Positions 26,118-35,859 of a stretch of DNA of 64,000 nt are shown one piece after another. Both the position numbers and the translations under genes were made by a program. The notes beneath the pieces were generated by a model. The model saw only the letters and a program-made list of their open reading frames with translations. It was not told the origin of the DNA and searched no databases. This stretch comes from Pontibacter sp. Tf4 (GTDB lineage: Bacteria > Bacteroidota > Bacteroidia > Cytophagales > Hymenobacteraceae), in the NCBI RefSeq assembly GCF_014212495.1, contig NZ_JACKZC010000002.1, positions 124,001-188,000 of the forward strand, given 5' to 3'. Numbering within the stretch: the stretch's first letter is position 1; every line of letters starts with the position of its first letter.

Positions 26118-26948
26118 TTATTTCGCCACAATAGAGATACCTACCTCGTCGCGGTAATGCAGGGGAGACAACCCGACACTCTTCTTGAAATACCGGCTAA
26201 AGTAGAACTCATCTTCAAAATGTAGCTCAGCCGCAATTTCCTTCACCGATTTGTGGGTGAGGTGCAGGAGCTTTTTTGCTTCTAAAATCACCCTTTCCTG
26301 TATAAGCTGGGTAGGCGTTTTGCCGTACTGTTTCCGGATGTATTTTCCGAAGGCATTGGTCGATAAGCGGGCTTTGGCAGCGTAAAAGGCAGGGCTCCGT
26401 TCCTGAATAAAATGCTTGTCCAGCAGCTCCTGAAACTGAAACTGGTCCTGCAGCGCTATCGTTTCGGGCTGTGTGGTTTTCAGGTGAATGCTTTTCTCTT
26501 TGCTGCAAAGGGCCAGAATCAGCTGCAGATAAGCTTTCAGGATAGCTTCGGAGAACGCATTGCCCGCACTTTTTTCAGTTTCAATTTTCCGGAACAGGTC
26601 GGCAATCTCATTGTAAAGTGTGCCACTGATGCTAAGGTGTGGAGCTAAGTAAATATTGTTGAATAGCAGCCCGTTGCAGGCCACCTCTTTTTTGTGGTAC
26701 TCGATGCAGTAAAAGTCACCATGAAACGAAAGCCGATAAATGCTTGCTTCTTCCCCGGACTTCCATTGCAGGCATTGGTATGGGGTAAGGAACAGGATGG
26801 TATTGCCGGAGAAAGTGTATTCTGTAAAGTCAACTATAAAGGTGCCTTTACCTTTAAACAACAGGATCTGATAAAAAGCAGTTTTGTAGGGCTGCAGAAA
26901 ATCAGTGCCGGTGTTTGTATGGATGGCTATTTCCTGTTCGGTGATCAT
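26118..26948 (-). CDS. AraC-family transcriptional regulator
   Basis: A 276-aa regulator. The ATG at 26948 (MITEQEIAIH) is preferred to a TTG 15 codons earlier. An N-terminal cupin-like sensing domain is followed by the AraC double helix-turn-helix at about 185-270, with KSVKEIAAELHFEDEFYFSRYFK in the second. It probably controls the adjacent RclC-like gene. Cys residues in the sensor part could respond to oxidants (inference). Confidence 0.86.
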   Translation of the reverse strand: MITEQEIAIHTNTGTDFLQPYKTAFYQILLFKGKGTFIVDFTEYTFSGNTILFLTPYQCLQWKSGEEASIYRLSFHGDFYCIEYHKKEVACNGLLFNNIYLAPHLSISGTLYNEIADLFRKIETEKSAGNAFSEAILKAYLQLILALCSKEKSIHLKTTQPETIALQDQFQFQELLDKHFIQERSPAFYAAKARLSTNAFGKYIRKQYGKTPTQLIQERVILEAKKLLHLTHKSVKEIAAELHFEDEFYFSRYFKKSVGLSPLHYRDEVGISIVAK

Positions 26949-27030
26949 AAGTACTTTACTTTCCCGGCGCCCGGTTTCCTGAAAAGACTGCAACTATAGC
27001 AGGTTGAAAAATAGTACCAGTGCGCTCTTA

Positions 27031-27038
27031 CAAAGGTA
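27031..27038 (-). promoter_or_regulatory. Putative -7 element TACCTTTG for the AraC gene
   Basis: Minus-strand TACCTTTG fits TAnnTTTG, 82 bp before the chosen start; no clear -33 TTG. Confidence 0.4.
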
Positions 27039-27139
27039 ACAGTTAACCACGAATCTATAGTTGCCCGTAGTGTAACCGAAAACTTCTTGAGAAAGGATTG
27101 GCAAAATACAGTTTGAACAGGAATGTAAACTACAGCAAA

Positions 27140-27176
27140 AGCCGGTCAGCGATAGTTGTTCTATTCTTAACCGGCT
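27140..27176. terminator. Weak hairpin downstream of the App1 gene
   Basis: Stem AGCCGGT / ACCGGCT with a long 23-base loop, 28 bp after the App1-like stop codon on the minus strand. Confidence 0.45.
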
Positions 27177-27203
27177 TCCAACTATAGGTAGTATAGGTTC
27201 TTC

Positions 27204-28346
27204 TTACTTATCACCTGCTTCGTCAATTTCCACTTCTTTCTGCACTTCTTCTACTTCTTCCACAAAAATAAAGCCTTTGCCGGCGGCATGTTTGGCGGCT
27301 TCAGCAGTCTCTTTTACAAGCAGCATTTCCACCTCGCCTCCACCTTTTTTCAGTTCGTCAGCAATGCCAACTACTTTGCGCGTGTGTTTTTCGATGTTCA
27401 CATCGCGGATGTAGATAGCCATGATACGTCCCGGGTGTTTCTTCACCACTTCGCTGTAGATAGCAGCATCCTGTTGTCCGCTGTCTCCGATCAGTACAAA
27501 GTCGAGGTGCGGGTAGGTGATGAGGATGTTCTCGATCTCCTTGTACTTATGGCTCATGTGATCGGAGTGCCCCAGCTTGGTTTCGTCAATGCCAAAATCG
27601 CGGAGCAGGAGCGGGCCTTGTGGTATCTCGTTCAGCTCCAGGAAATGGTAGAGCAGGTCATAGTTGTTCCAGGGGCTGCTGCTAACGTAAAAGAACGGGT
27701 TGTTGCGCTTTCCATTTCGCCCCAGCTGCAAGGATTTGTAAAACTGCGAAACCCCATGAAACGGAATGCGCGTGTGGGCATTGTTCAGGAGTATGTTCCG
27801 GCCGGACTCCAGCAGGCTGGTAGCGCCGGTGCGCATAATGGTATCGTCGATATCTGATATAATGCCATATTCAGCGTCTGGCGGTGGCACCAGCACATGC
27901 GCAGTTGCTGCCACTTCCTCAGTAAGCTCAACAGGCGCATCTATAAGTTTCAGCTCTATTTCGTGCCAGATGTCGTCGAGCACCAGCGGAATTTTAGGTT
28001 CCAGGTTCAGGACAAAATAGCCTTCCGTATCTGTGGTTATTTCATGGGTCTGGTTATTCAAGCAAAGCTGTACGCGGGCATTCGGTACTTCATCTGTCTC
28101 GAACCGACGATACATGTTCATGATGTTCTCCCAGAGCGTATCGTTTTCTTCAGAGTGCCTGATTCCCTTGTCTTTTAACACGCGGCCTTTTACATAAAGG
28201 CGGTTGGGGGTACCATAACTACGGTATGGCACGATCTGTAAGGGCTGCATCATGCCCAGCTTCCGTTTCAGCTTAAAGGTGAGCATGTCCAGCTTTTCTT
28301 CTGCTTTCAGGATGGCTTTAGCGCCGGTTTGTTTCAGGTTTTTCAT
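27204..28346 (-). CDS. App1-type phosphatidate phosphatase-domain protein (DUF2183)
   Basis: A 380-aa protein. The central domain has SDIDDTI (Asp165 and Asp167), the DxDxT catalytic motif of HAD-like App1 phosphatases, followed by FFYVSSSPWNNYDLL and FVLIGDSGQQD. An Ig-like or transthyretin-like segment (TDTEGYFVLNLEP) precedes it. Yeast App1 dephosphorylates phosphatidate; the bacterial substrate is unproven. The C-terminal tail is rich in Glu/Val. No signal peptide, so it is cytosolic. Confidence 0.87.
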   Translation of the reverse strand: MKNLKQTGAKAILKAEEKLDMLTFKLKRKLGMMQPLQIVPYRSYGTPNRLYVKGRVLKDKGIRHSEENDTLWENIMNMYRRFETDEVPNARVQLCLNNQTHEITTDTEGYFVLNLEPKIPLVLDDIWHEIELKLIDAPVELTEEVAATAHVLVPPPDAEYGIISDIDDTIMRTGATSLLESGRNILLNNAHTRIPFHGVSQFYKSLQLGRNGKRNNPFFYVSSSPWNNYDLLYHFLELNEIPQGPLLLRDFGIDETKLGHSDHMSHKYKEIENILITYPHLDFVLIGDSGQQDAAIYSEVVKKHPGRIMAIYIRDVNIEKHTRKVVGIADELKKGGGEVEMLLVKETAEAAKHAAGKGFIFVEEVEEVQKEVEIDEAGDK

Positions 28347-28364
28347 AGCATGTATCTATAAAAA

Positions 28365-28386
28365 AGCCTGCAGATGGCTGCAGGCT
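28365..28386. terminator. Hairpin between App1 and M48 genes
   Basis: Stem AGCCTGCAG / CTGCAGGCT, loop ATGG, with A-rich and T-rich sides; serves the minus-strand protease gene. Confidence 0.75.
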
Positions 28387-28394
28387 CAGTTTTA

Positions 28395-29216
28395 TTATTT
28401 TAAGGCATTTTTAAGCGCGGTAAAGTCGTTGTCTGGTGCCGTGGCAACACTGCAGCCTACCTGCTGCGCCTTCTGCTCTATGTTCTCTACGCGGTTCTCC
28501 GGGTTGGGGTGCGTACTCAGGAACTCAGGCGGCGTGCCCTGGGCTGCTTCTTCGTTCATTTTAATAAAGAAACCGGCAGCGCCGTCGCAGGCATAATAAT
28601 CGGTACCAGCCAGGTATTCTACGGAGTAGTTATCTGCTTCGGTCTCGGCATCGCGGCTGAATTTTAAACCAGCCAGTGTACCGGACAGTTGCCCCGCAAT
28701 CTGTTTCAGGGCACTCGGGTTATTACCCAGGGCGATAGATAACAGCAGGTTTATGCCATACTGGCGCTGTAGTTGCTTTACGCTGTGGCGCTGGTCGGCG
28801 TGCGCAATTTCGTGGGCTATTACGCCGGCAAAATGGTCTTCGTCGCTCAGGTATTTTATCAGGCCTGTAAACACATAAATATGACCGCCTGGCGTAGCAA
28901 AGGCATTCAGTTGTTCATCATCTTTTATCAGTTTCACATCCCAGGCAAACTGCTGGCGGTACTGTACTTCGCCGGAGTTCAGCACGCGGTTCACGATCTT
29001 GTCAAGCGAAGCATAGGCCTGCTGGTTAGTAGAATTACGCTCCATCAGTTTTCCCTGTGCACGGTACGTCGAGTCTACCTGGTGGGCCACCTGAGCACCC
29101 AAAGCTACGTCATCTTCTATCGAAAAAAGCAGTACGCCGTCGTCGCCGCAACTGGTAAGGGTAAAAGCACTGGCTACTGCCAGCCCAAGTGTCAGTAAAG
29201 ATTTTTTAAGTTTCAT
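28395..29216 (-). CDS. M48-family metalloprotease, lipoprotein
   Basis: A 273-aa lipoprotein (lipobox TLTSC, Cys23) with a zinc-protease site HEIAH at 135-139 and the downstream Glu in FSRDAETEADNYSVEYL. This is the Loip/BepA-like group of M48 peptidases, which work in the periplasm on outer-membrane protein quality control; that role is inferred from family. Single gene. Confidence 0.92.
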   Translation of the reverse strand: MKLKKSLLTLGLAVASAFTLTSCGDDGVLLFSIEDDVALGAQVAHQVDSTYRAQGKLMERNSTNQQAYASLDKIVNRVLNSGEVQYRQQFAWDVKLIKDDEQLNAFATPGGHIYVFTGLIKYLSDEDHFAGVIAHEIAHADQRHSVKQLQRQYGINLLLSIALGNNPSALKQIAGQLSGTLAGLKFSRDAETEADNYSVEYLAGTDYYACDGAAGFFIKMNEEAAQGTPPEFLSTHPNPENRVENIEQKAQQVGCSVATAPDNDFTALKNALK

Positions 29217-29354
29217 GTATTATAGGTTTGGTATATAGTGCAATCGCACTGCAAAGTTTGTGCCTTATTTAACGCACGTGTAGCCCCTTTACGCATGTTA
29301 TGGCAGGGCAGGTTGCAGGCTATAGTTTAGCAGGTGGTAAAATTGGATACAAAA

Positions 29355-29381
29355 AAAGCCCCTGAGGTTATCAGGGGCTTT
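29355..29381 (-). terminator. Terminator of the M16 peptidase gene
   Basis: Stem AAAGCCCCTGA / TCAGGGGCTTT, loop GGTTA; on the minus strand it ends in a T run, 19 bp after the stop codon. Confidence 0.88.
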
Positions 29382-29399
29382 CCAGTGTGTAGTATGAGC

Positions 29400-32249
29400 T
29401 TACTTTACAGAGGAGGTTCCTACGGGGTTACCGTCGGTATCCAGCTCTATAACTTCGTAGCTTAGTTTCTGCAACTCTGGCATTACAGTTTTCTTATCGC
29501 CTACTACCACAATGTGCATCTTGTCTGATGGCAGGTATTTGGCTGCCAGCGCATCAATTTCCTGCTTGGTAATAGTGTTAAGAATCTGTGTCTGCTTGGC
29601 TACATAATCCTTTTTCAGATCAAAGCGCAGGATACGACCCAGGAAGCCGGCCTTCTGGCCTGGTGTTTCGTACTTGCGGGCGTCAGACTGGCCGATTGAG
29701 TTTTTCATGAACTGTAGTTCCGCTTCGGTGATCCCTTTGGTTCTGAAGTCGTTGATCTCTTTCATGAATTCTATAACCGAAGCGGCAGTCGCATCGGCGC
29801 GAACACCGGCAGAAGCCGTGAACGGACCTGCATACTTGCTGCCACCAAAGCCTGAACGGGCACCGTAAGTATAACCTTTATCTTCGCGCAGATTCAGGTT
29901 GATACGGCTGTTGAAAGCACCACCCAATGCAAAGTTCATCAGCGATGTTTTGTAATAGTTGCCTGTTGCGTCGTATGGCATGGCTACATACCCGATTCTG
30001 ATCTCTGACTGTGCTGCATCCGGCTTATCTACAAAATAGATCTTTGTTTTAGCAATTGCCGGGGCCTTGGTATCAGCAGGGATGGTTACGTTTTTCTTTT
30101 CCCACTTCTTCAGGAAGTCCAGCTTGCCCATGATCTCTTTCTCAGCAATATCACCAACTATAACCAGCTCCGAAACAGAAGGAGAGTAGTTGGCTTTGTA
30201 GAACTGCTTCACATCGTCCAGGGTAATGCTGCTTACAGAAGCGGTAGTACCGGATGTTGGAATGGATTCGATATGGCCGTCGCCGAAAAGCAGTTTGCTG
30301 TATACGTTGTTGGCAATAGCGGTTGGCTGCGTCGACTGGTTTGCGATGCCTTCCAGCTGCTGTTTTTTCAGGCGGTCGAAATCGTCCTGCGCGAACTTAG
30401 GACGGAACATGCGCTCTTCTAAAAGGGCCAGTGTCTTGTCCAGGTTCTTCTTCAGCGATGTCACCATGATGTAAGTATCCTCGGAGCCACCACCTACACG
30501 GATTGAGCTACCCAGTTTATCCAGCTCACTGCTGAATTGCTCTGAAGTATAGTTCTCGGTATCCTCGTTCAGTAACGCGGCAGTAAGCGATGCAATACCG
30601 GCTTTGCCTGTGTTAGCGGCAGAAAGTCTGTGGCCACCCTGTATCGTTAACTGTAAGGTTACTGTCGGGATCTCATCAGATTTTGTACCGATCACTTTAA
30701 GACCGTTCTTGAACTTGGTAGTGTAGTACGACGGAACAGTAACGGCTTTTGCCTGGCCTGCAACCGGGCGCTTGCTGCGGTCAAAGCTATCAACAGCTTT
30801 GGTATACTTCAGGTTGCTGTAGTCCTGCGGCTGCGCTACCGATTTGCTTGTATCTATTGTATAGTTATCAGCCTTGGCTACTAAGTCCGCTTTACCTTTT
30901 GGCACTACGCTCAGGATAACGGCATTTTTACCTTTGATGTACTGGTTGTAAACGCGCTGCACATCGGCTTTGGTAACTGCATTTATACGACGCAGCTCTT
31001 CCTGGATGTAGTTCGGGTTGCTACGGAAGGTCTCATAAGCAGCCAGTTGCGAAACTTTACCGCTCACGCTGGCCATACGGTTGATCAGGCTCGATTCGGC
31101 TGATGCTTTGTAGCGCTGCAGGTCTTCGTCGGTTACGCCGCGTGTTTCAAACTCAGCAATAGAGTTGCGCAGCATTTCTTCCATTTTCGCCAGGCTGGTG
31201 TTCGGGAATGCCATTACGGTAATGCCAAATTCGCCGGCAAGCTCAGAAGTAGAGTTAGAGGCGGATGCCTGCAGGGCTTTCTGCTCTTTTACAAAGTTTT
31301 TGTAGAAGATGGAGTTTCTGCCCTGGCCCAGTATCTCTGCCAGTACATCCAGTGCAGGCTCGTCTTTATGGCCGGCTTCCGGGGTTGGGTATGTCATGCG
31401 CAGCATCGGGAAGCGCACGTTATCTTCGTAAGAAATGTAACGGTCTTTTTCCAGCTTCGCTACCATTGGCTTCATGTCCTCTACAGCAGGGCCGGCAGGA
31501 ATAGCACCAAAGTATTTCTCAACAAGTTTTATCACTTCGGCTGGGGTAACATCGCCACCAACAGTTATAGTAGCATTGTTAGGACCATACCAGCGAAGGA
31601 AGAAGTTCTTCAGGTCGTTTACGTTAACACGGTTCAGGTCTTCGATGTAACCAATCGTTGTCCAGGAGTATGGGTGACCAAAAGGGTACAGGTTCTGCGA
31701 TGTTTTTTCGTAAACCAGGCCATACGGACGGTTGTCGTAGCTCTGGCCACGCTCGTTCTTTACTGTCTCGCGCTGTACCTCAAATTTCTGCTGGGTTACG
31801 GCATCCAGTAAAAAGCCCATACGGTCGGCTTCCAGCCAAAGAGCTGTTTCCAGCTGGTTGCTTGGCAGCGTTTCGAAATAGTTTGTTCTGTCGCGGTTGG
31901 TTGTTCCGTTCAGCGTACCACCTGCATCCGATACGATCTTGAAGTGTTCTTCATCGGCTACGTTGTCGGAGCCCTGGAACATCATGTGCTCAAAAAAGTG
32001 CGCGAAACCGGATTTTCCGACCTCTTCGCGGGCAGAGCCTACGTGATAGGTAACATCCACGTGTACCACCGGATCGGAGTGATCCTCGTGCACGATGAGG
32101 GTAAGGCCGTTGGCCAGCTTATATTTCTCGTAAGGGATAACCAGCTCATCGCCTTTTTTGGTTACCTTCTCTACCAGTTTCGTCTGTGCATCGGCAGCGC
32201 CTACCACGCTGGCTGTGAGCACAATACTCAACCCAATTTTTTGTAGCAT
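29400..32249 (-). CDS. M16-family zinc peptidase (two-domain, exported)
   Basis: A 949-aa exported protease with signal peptide (about 1-22, ending AADAQ). The first half has the inverted zinc motif HFFEH at 84-88 and the distal Glu in ETVKNERGQSYDNRPYG. The second half is the inactive M16-type partner domain. This is the pitrilysin/PqqL-like single-chain form common in Bacteroidota, likely degrading peptides in the periplasm. The whole gene has no CTATAG core, which is striking in this window. Confidence 0.93.
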   Translation of the reverse strand: MLQKIGLSIVLTASVVGAADAQTKLVEKVTKKGDELVIPYEKYKLANGLTLIVHEDHSDPVVHVDVTYHVGSAREEVGKSGFAHFFEHMMFQGSDNVADEEHFKIVSDAGGTLNGTTNRDRTNYFETLPSNQLETALWLEADRMGFLLDAVTQQKFEVQRETVKNERGQSYDNRPYGLVYEKTSQNLYPFGHPYSWTTIGYIEDLNRVNVNDLKNFFLRWYGPNNATITVGGDVTPAEVIKLVEKYFGAIPAGPAVEDMKPMVAKLEKDRYISYEDNVRFPMLRMTYPTPEAGHKDEPALDVLAEILGQGRNSIFYKNFVKEQKALQASASNSTSELAGEFGITVMAFPNTSLAKMEEMLRNSIAEFETRGVTDEDLQRYKASAESSLINRMASVSGKVSQLAAYETFRSNPNYIQEELRRINAVTKADVQRVYNQYIKGKNAVILSVVPKGKADLVAKADNYTIDTSKSVAQPQDYSNLKYTKAVDSFDRSKRPVAGQAKAVTVPSYYTTKFKNGLKVIGTKSDEIPTVTLQLTIQGGHRLSAANTGKAGIASLTAALLNEDTENYTSEQFSSELDKLGSSIRVGGGSEDTYIMVTSLKKNLDKTLALLEERMFRPKFAQDDFDRLKKQQLEGIANQSTQPTAIANNVYSKLLFGDGHIESIPTSGTTASVSSITLDDVKQFYKANYSPSVSELVIVGDIAEKEIMGKLDFLKKWEKKNVTIPADTKAPAIAKTKIYFVDKPDAAQSEIRIGYVAMPYDATGNYYKTSLMNFALGGAFNSRINLNLREDKGYTYGARSGFGGSKYAGPFTASAGVRADATAASVIEFMKEINDFRTKGITEAELQFMKNSIGQSDARKYETPGQKAGFLGRILRFDLKKDYVAKQTQILNTITKQEIDALAAKYLPSDKMHIVVVGDKKTVMPELQKLSYEVIELDTDGNPVGTSSVK

Positions 32250-32331
32250 AAGATTAGTGTTATAGTGATTGTTTGCTTTGACTAATATATGTAAAACAAG
32301 TTTAATGTCCTGTGTTAAAATAGACCAATAC

Positions 32332-32736
32332 CTATTTTGTATCGACTAAAACCTGCTTGGCAAACATGACGGATACCGTTAGGGTAAGAAGCGAAATAAT
32401 GAGCATGGCCGTTGTCAGCAGGAAGGCCATACCGGCTGTTTCGGTAGTGGCTGTATCGCCGCTTGTCTGTACCATTTCCAGCAGCTTTATAAAGTAGGCA
32501 CCGGCACGCCAGGCCAGCAATAGGGTAAGCAGGCCTGCCTCAGCGGCGCCAACTATAAATGCCCAGCGTTTGCCCCGCTTTAAAAAATGCCCGGCCGTAA
32601 GGGCTATAAAGCCGCCGATGGCGCCGGTAATTAGAGCGGTATTGGCCTGCTCGCCGGCAATATCCACGGCCACGGCGCCACACCCGATCAGGAAAGCACC
32701 AAAGAAGGCGTACAGGTAGGAGATATTTTTATGCAT
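32332..32736 (-). CDS. Four-helix membrane protein, unknown
   Basis: A 134-aa protein starting at the ATG at 32736 (MHKNISYLYAF), preferred over an upstream in-frame ATG because the first helix begins here. Four helices are clear, with a GAIGGFIALTAGHFLKRGKRW loop. No family was recognised with confidence; the outline resembles small TMEM14-like or DUF-type proteins. It is divergent from the topoisomerase gene. Confidence 0.65.
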   Translation of the reverse strand: MHKNISYLYAFFGAFLIGCGAVAVDIAGEQANTALITGAIGGFIALTAGHFLKRGKRWAFIVGAAEAGLLTLLLAWRAGAYFIKLLEMVQTSGDTATTETAGMAFLLTTAMLIISLLTLTVSVMFAKQVLVDTK

Positions 32737-32862
32737 GATGTGATTGGTTAACGTTAGTGCCTGCAAATTAACAGGCGTTGCCAAAAGTACAGCATAAACT
32801 ATAAAATACCGCTACAACTTTTGCCGGTAACTATAGTATGAAATGCAGGATATACACAATAG

Positions 32863-33948
32863 ATGGCTAAAAAGAACGAGATACATGCCCTGCATGGCGA
32901 CCCCGAAAGATCAGCACAGGCTGCAGGCTTACGATATACATCAGACGACCGGCCCGGTTATACCCGCAAAAAGAGTGGCAAAGGCTTTACTTACCTGGAT
33001 GCGAAAGGAGAGCGGGTAACGGATGAGAAGACCCTGGAACGACTTCAGAAATTGGTGATTCCGCCAGCCTGGACGGATATATGGATCTGCCCGAGTGTCA
33101 AAGGCCACCTGCAGGTTACCGGACGCGATGCGAAAGGACGTAAGCAATACATTTACCACCCCGAATGGAACAAGTCGCGCAACGTGACCAAATTCGGCCG
33201 CATGCTCTCGTTCGGGAAAGCTTTGCCGAAGCTGCGGGCTCAGATCAAAAAAGATATTCAGGCTAAGGACCTGGACAGGCGGAAAGTAACGGCTTTGGTC
33301 TTATCGATTATGGATAACGCGCTGATACGGATCGGCAACCGGCAGTATGCCAAAGCTAACGACTCGTATGGCCTGACCACCATGCGCGACAAACACGTGA
33401 AAATAAATGGCAGCCAGGTGAAATTCACCTTCCGGGGTAAGAAAGGAGTGGAGCACGACATCGACCTGAAAGACCGCCGGCTGGCACAATTGGTAAAGAA
33501 GTGCAAAGACATTCCGGGATATGATCTGTTTCAGTATTATGATGAGAACGGCGAGCGACAGGTGCTGGAATCCGGCGACGTGAACGAGTACCTGCGCGAA
33601 GCCACTGACCAGCCTTTTACGGCCAAAGATTTCAGGACCTGGGGTGGCTCGGTGCGCATGGTGAAGTGCCTGGAAAATGTACTGGAAGAAAACCCGGAAC
33701 TGGAAAAGGAGAAGGCCATAAAAGCGGCGGTAAAGGATGTGGCAAAGGGCCTGGGAAACACCCCGACCGTGTGCAGCAAATACTACATCCATCCGGAAGT
33801 AGTGAACATGTTCCGGGAAGATAAACTGCTGAATTACCTGCGCACGCATGACGCCAGCAAATCCAAAAACGAATACCTGAACGGTACCGAAGAACTGGTA
33901 CTGAAGATGCTGGAGAAAGCCGGTAAAGTTAAAAAGTTAGAAAGTTAA
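32863..33948 (+). CDS. DNA topoisomerase IB (poxvirus-like)
   Basis: A 361-aa type IB topoisomerase that relaxes supercoils through a 3'-phosphotyrosine. The fold markers ALVLSIMDNALIRIGNRQYA and SYGLTTMRDKHVK, the catalytic FRTWGGSVR and the nucleophile Tyr (about 308) in CSKYYIHPEVV are present. The last residues KVKKLES and the stop codon are encoded by the first units of an AAGTTAGAAAGTT repeat array that continues downstream. Confidence 0.93.
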   Translation: MAKKNEIHALHGDPERSAQAAGLRYTSDDRPGYTRKKSGKGFTYLDAKGERVTDEKTLERLQKLVIPPAWTDIWICPSVKGHLQVTGRDAKGRKQYIYHPEWNKSRNVTKFGRMLSFGKALPKLRAQIKKDIQAKDLDRRKVTALVLSIMDNALIRIGNRQYAKANDSYGLTTMRDKHVKINGSQVKFTFRGKKGVEHDIDLKDRRLAQLVKKCKDIPGYDLFQYYDENGERQVLESGDVNEYLREATDQPFTAKDFRTWGGSVRMVKCLENVLEENPELEKEKAIKAAVKDVAKGLGNTPTVCSKYYIHPEVVNMFREDKLLNYLRTHDASKSKNEYLNGTEELVLKMLEKAGKVKKLES

Positions 33949-33990
33949 GAAGTTAAGAAGTTAGAAAGTTTGGGAGTTGAGGAAGTTATA
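33926..33990. repeat. AAGTTAGAAAGTT short-period repeat array
   Basis: About 60 bases of imperfect units (GTTAAAAAGTTAGAAAGTTAAG...). It begins inside the topoisomerase gene. Related arrays lie at 6546-6595, 23345-23375 and 39391-39421. Confidence 0.8.
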
Positions 33991-34009
33991 GTTTGTGAGG
34001 TACATGAAG

Positions 34010-34029
34010 AGACGCAAGATTTTGCGTCT
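34010..34029 (+). terminator. Hairpin after topoisomerase IB gene
   Basis: Stem AGACGCAA / TTGCGTCT with loop GATT; weak T run. Confidence 0.5.
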
Positions 34030-34239
34030 TAATCCATAGCAGACCCAACCATTAAACCATTTAACCATCAACAATTTAACTTTATAGTTGCGAAATAACA
34101 TTTATGGGTTGATCTGGTTAAACTATAGTTTGAAGAATATATTTGTAACTATAGCAAACTGAATTTGAGAGAGGCTTACGCTATACAATCTATAGTTACC
34201 TTTCAAAGCCCTGTTATCTGACTATTAACTGACCTGCAC

Positions 34240-35277
34240 ATGGAATTAGGAATAACCACTTTTGTTGAGAATACACCCAACCCTGAAAACGGCAACCTGC
34301 TGAGCCCGGCGCAACGCCTGAAAAACCTGATGGAAGAAATTGAGCTTGCCGATCAGTTGGGGCTGGATGTGTTTGGCATCGGGGAGCATCACCGACAGGA
34401 TTACCTGGTTTCATCGCCGGCGGTAGTGCTGGCAGCAGCGGCTGTTAAAACCAGAAAAATAAAACTCAGCAGTGCAGTAACCGTCCTCAGTTCCGACGAC
34501 CCGGTGCGTGTTTTCCAGGATTTCGCGCACGTCGATCTGCTATCCGAAGGCAGGGCCGAGATCATGGCAGGCCGCGGTTCATTTATTGAATCTTTCCCGC
34601 TGTTTGGCAACGACCTGAAAGATTACGACACGCTGTTCTCCGAAAAACTGGACCTACTGATTGAACTCAATAAAGCTGAAAAGATAACGTGGAATGGCAA
34701 GCACCGCCCGGCTATAGATAACCGTGGCGTGTACCCAAGGCCGTACCAATCAGACATACCGATCTGGGTGGCAGTTGGGGGTACGCCGGAATCGGTGGTG
34801 CGAGCATCAAGCAAGGGATTGCCTATGATGCTGGCCATTATAGGAGGCATGCCCGACCGTTTTGTGCCTTTTACTAACCTCTACAAGCAAACCTATAAAT
34901 CCACAGGCCATGCGGCTCCGATGCAGCTTGGCATAAACTCCCATGGCTACATTGCAGAAGATTCGCAGAAAGCAGCTGATGAATTTTACGGACCCTATGC
35001 GCAGGTAATGAGTAAACTGGGGCGGGAGCGGGGCTGGTCGCCGATGAGCAGAGACCACTACGAAGCCATGCGCGCAGCCGAAGGATCGTTGCTGGTTGGC
35101 AGTCCGCAGCAGGTAATTGACAAGATATTGTACGAGTACGAGTTGTTTGGCAATACCCGGTTTTTGCTGCAGTTCAGTGTAGGCACCCTGCCCCACGACA
35201 AGATGCTGCGCGCTATAGAATTGTTCGGAACTATAGTTGCGCCGGCCGTACGAAAAGCGATTGGAGAGAAGAAGTAA
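34240..35277 (+). CDS. LLM-class flavin-dependent oxidoreductase
   Basis: A 345-aa luciferase-like monooxygenase-family protein (TIM-barrel, FMN or F420 dependent). Landmarks: [13 protein letters not shown] start, [57 protein letters not shown], and [17 protein letters not shown]. It is of the YhbW/alkanal monooxygenase-like group; substrate unknown. The 291-bp spacer before it holds three CTATAG cores and a CCATTTAACCATC-type repeat. Confidence 0.88.
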   Translation: MELGITTFVENTPNPENGNLLSPAQRLKNLMEEIELADQLGLDVFGIGEHHRQDYLVSSPAVVLAAAAVKTRKIKLSSAVTVLSSDDPVRVFQDFAHVDLLSEGRAEIMAGRGSFIESFPLFGNDLKDYDTLFSEKLDLLIELNKAEKITWNGKHRPAIDNRGVYPRPYQSDIPIWVAVGGTPESVVRASSKGLPMMLAIIGGMPDRFVPFTNLYKQTYKSTGHAAPMQLGINSHGYIAEDSQKAADEFYGPYAQVMSKLGRERGWSPMSRDHYEAMRAAEGSLLVGSPQQVIDKILYEYELFGNTRFLLQFSVGTLPHDKMLRAIELFGTIVAPAVRKAIGEKK

Positions 35278-35304
35278 GCTTGGCAACTGCCGGAATGGTG
35301 TAAG

Positions 35305-35769
35305 CTATGGCACAGTCTCTATTCCTGAAAACAGGTAAACTCCATTTACTTTCCTGAACCGGATGCCTAACTGGCTGCCTTCATGCCTGGGTGCGTATTC
35401 TTCTGCTTTCCAGGTCGTGATGAATGCAGTGATCTCTGCCTGGTTTTCTCTGTGAAGATTGATTTCCTTTGATGTGATTGCTCTTTGCCAGTCAGCACTT
35501 ACAGCTATAGTTTTAAGGAGCTTTTCATAAAACGTTCTGCTATCGATGTACTGCGAAGCCGCAACAGGGGGCTTTCCACTGTTGCATATCAGGCACCAGA
35601 TATCGTCTGCTGCGATCTTCTGAAACGAACTATAGTTTGGTTTTTCAAAATTCTGAAATACACTTTTAACCGCGTCCATTACACCCAGGCTATCTAACTC
35701 GCTTATAGTTTGTCCCACTGAACTATAGCCACATATCAGTAGAAACGGGATTAGGAAAAGCTTTTTCAA
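35305..35769 (-). CDS. Exported protein, unknown (NTF2-like outline)
   Basis: A 154-aa exported protein with a clear signal peptide (MKKLFLIPFLLICGYSSVGQ). The start is TTG at 35769, as the signal begins there and no ATG precedes it. The mature part (FQNFEKPNYSSFQKIAADDI...GIRFRKVNGVYLFSGIETVP) has the rough NTF2-like order of a helix followed by strands, but no family is certain. A CIC motif (WCLICNSGKP) is notable. Confidence 0.62.
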   Translation of the reverse strand: MKKLFLIPFLLICGYSSVGQTISELDSLGVMDAVKSVFQNFEKPNYSSFQKIAADDIWCLICNSGKPPVAASQYIDSRTFYEKLLKTIAVSADWQRAITSKEINLHRENQAEITAFITTWKAEEYAPRHEGSQLGIRFRKVNGVYLFSGIETVP

Positions 35770-35859
35770 ACAAGTTTTGATTTAAAAGTGGGAATTTTGA
35801 ATAACTATCTTGTACATGAGGTGAGCAAGGCGTAGTCGAAGCTTTACCCATGCGCTTTG

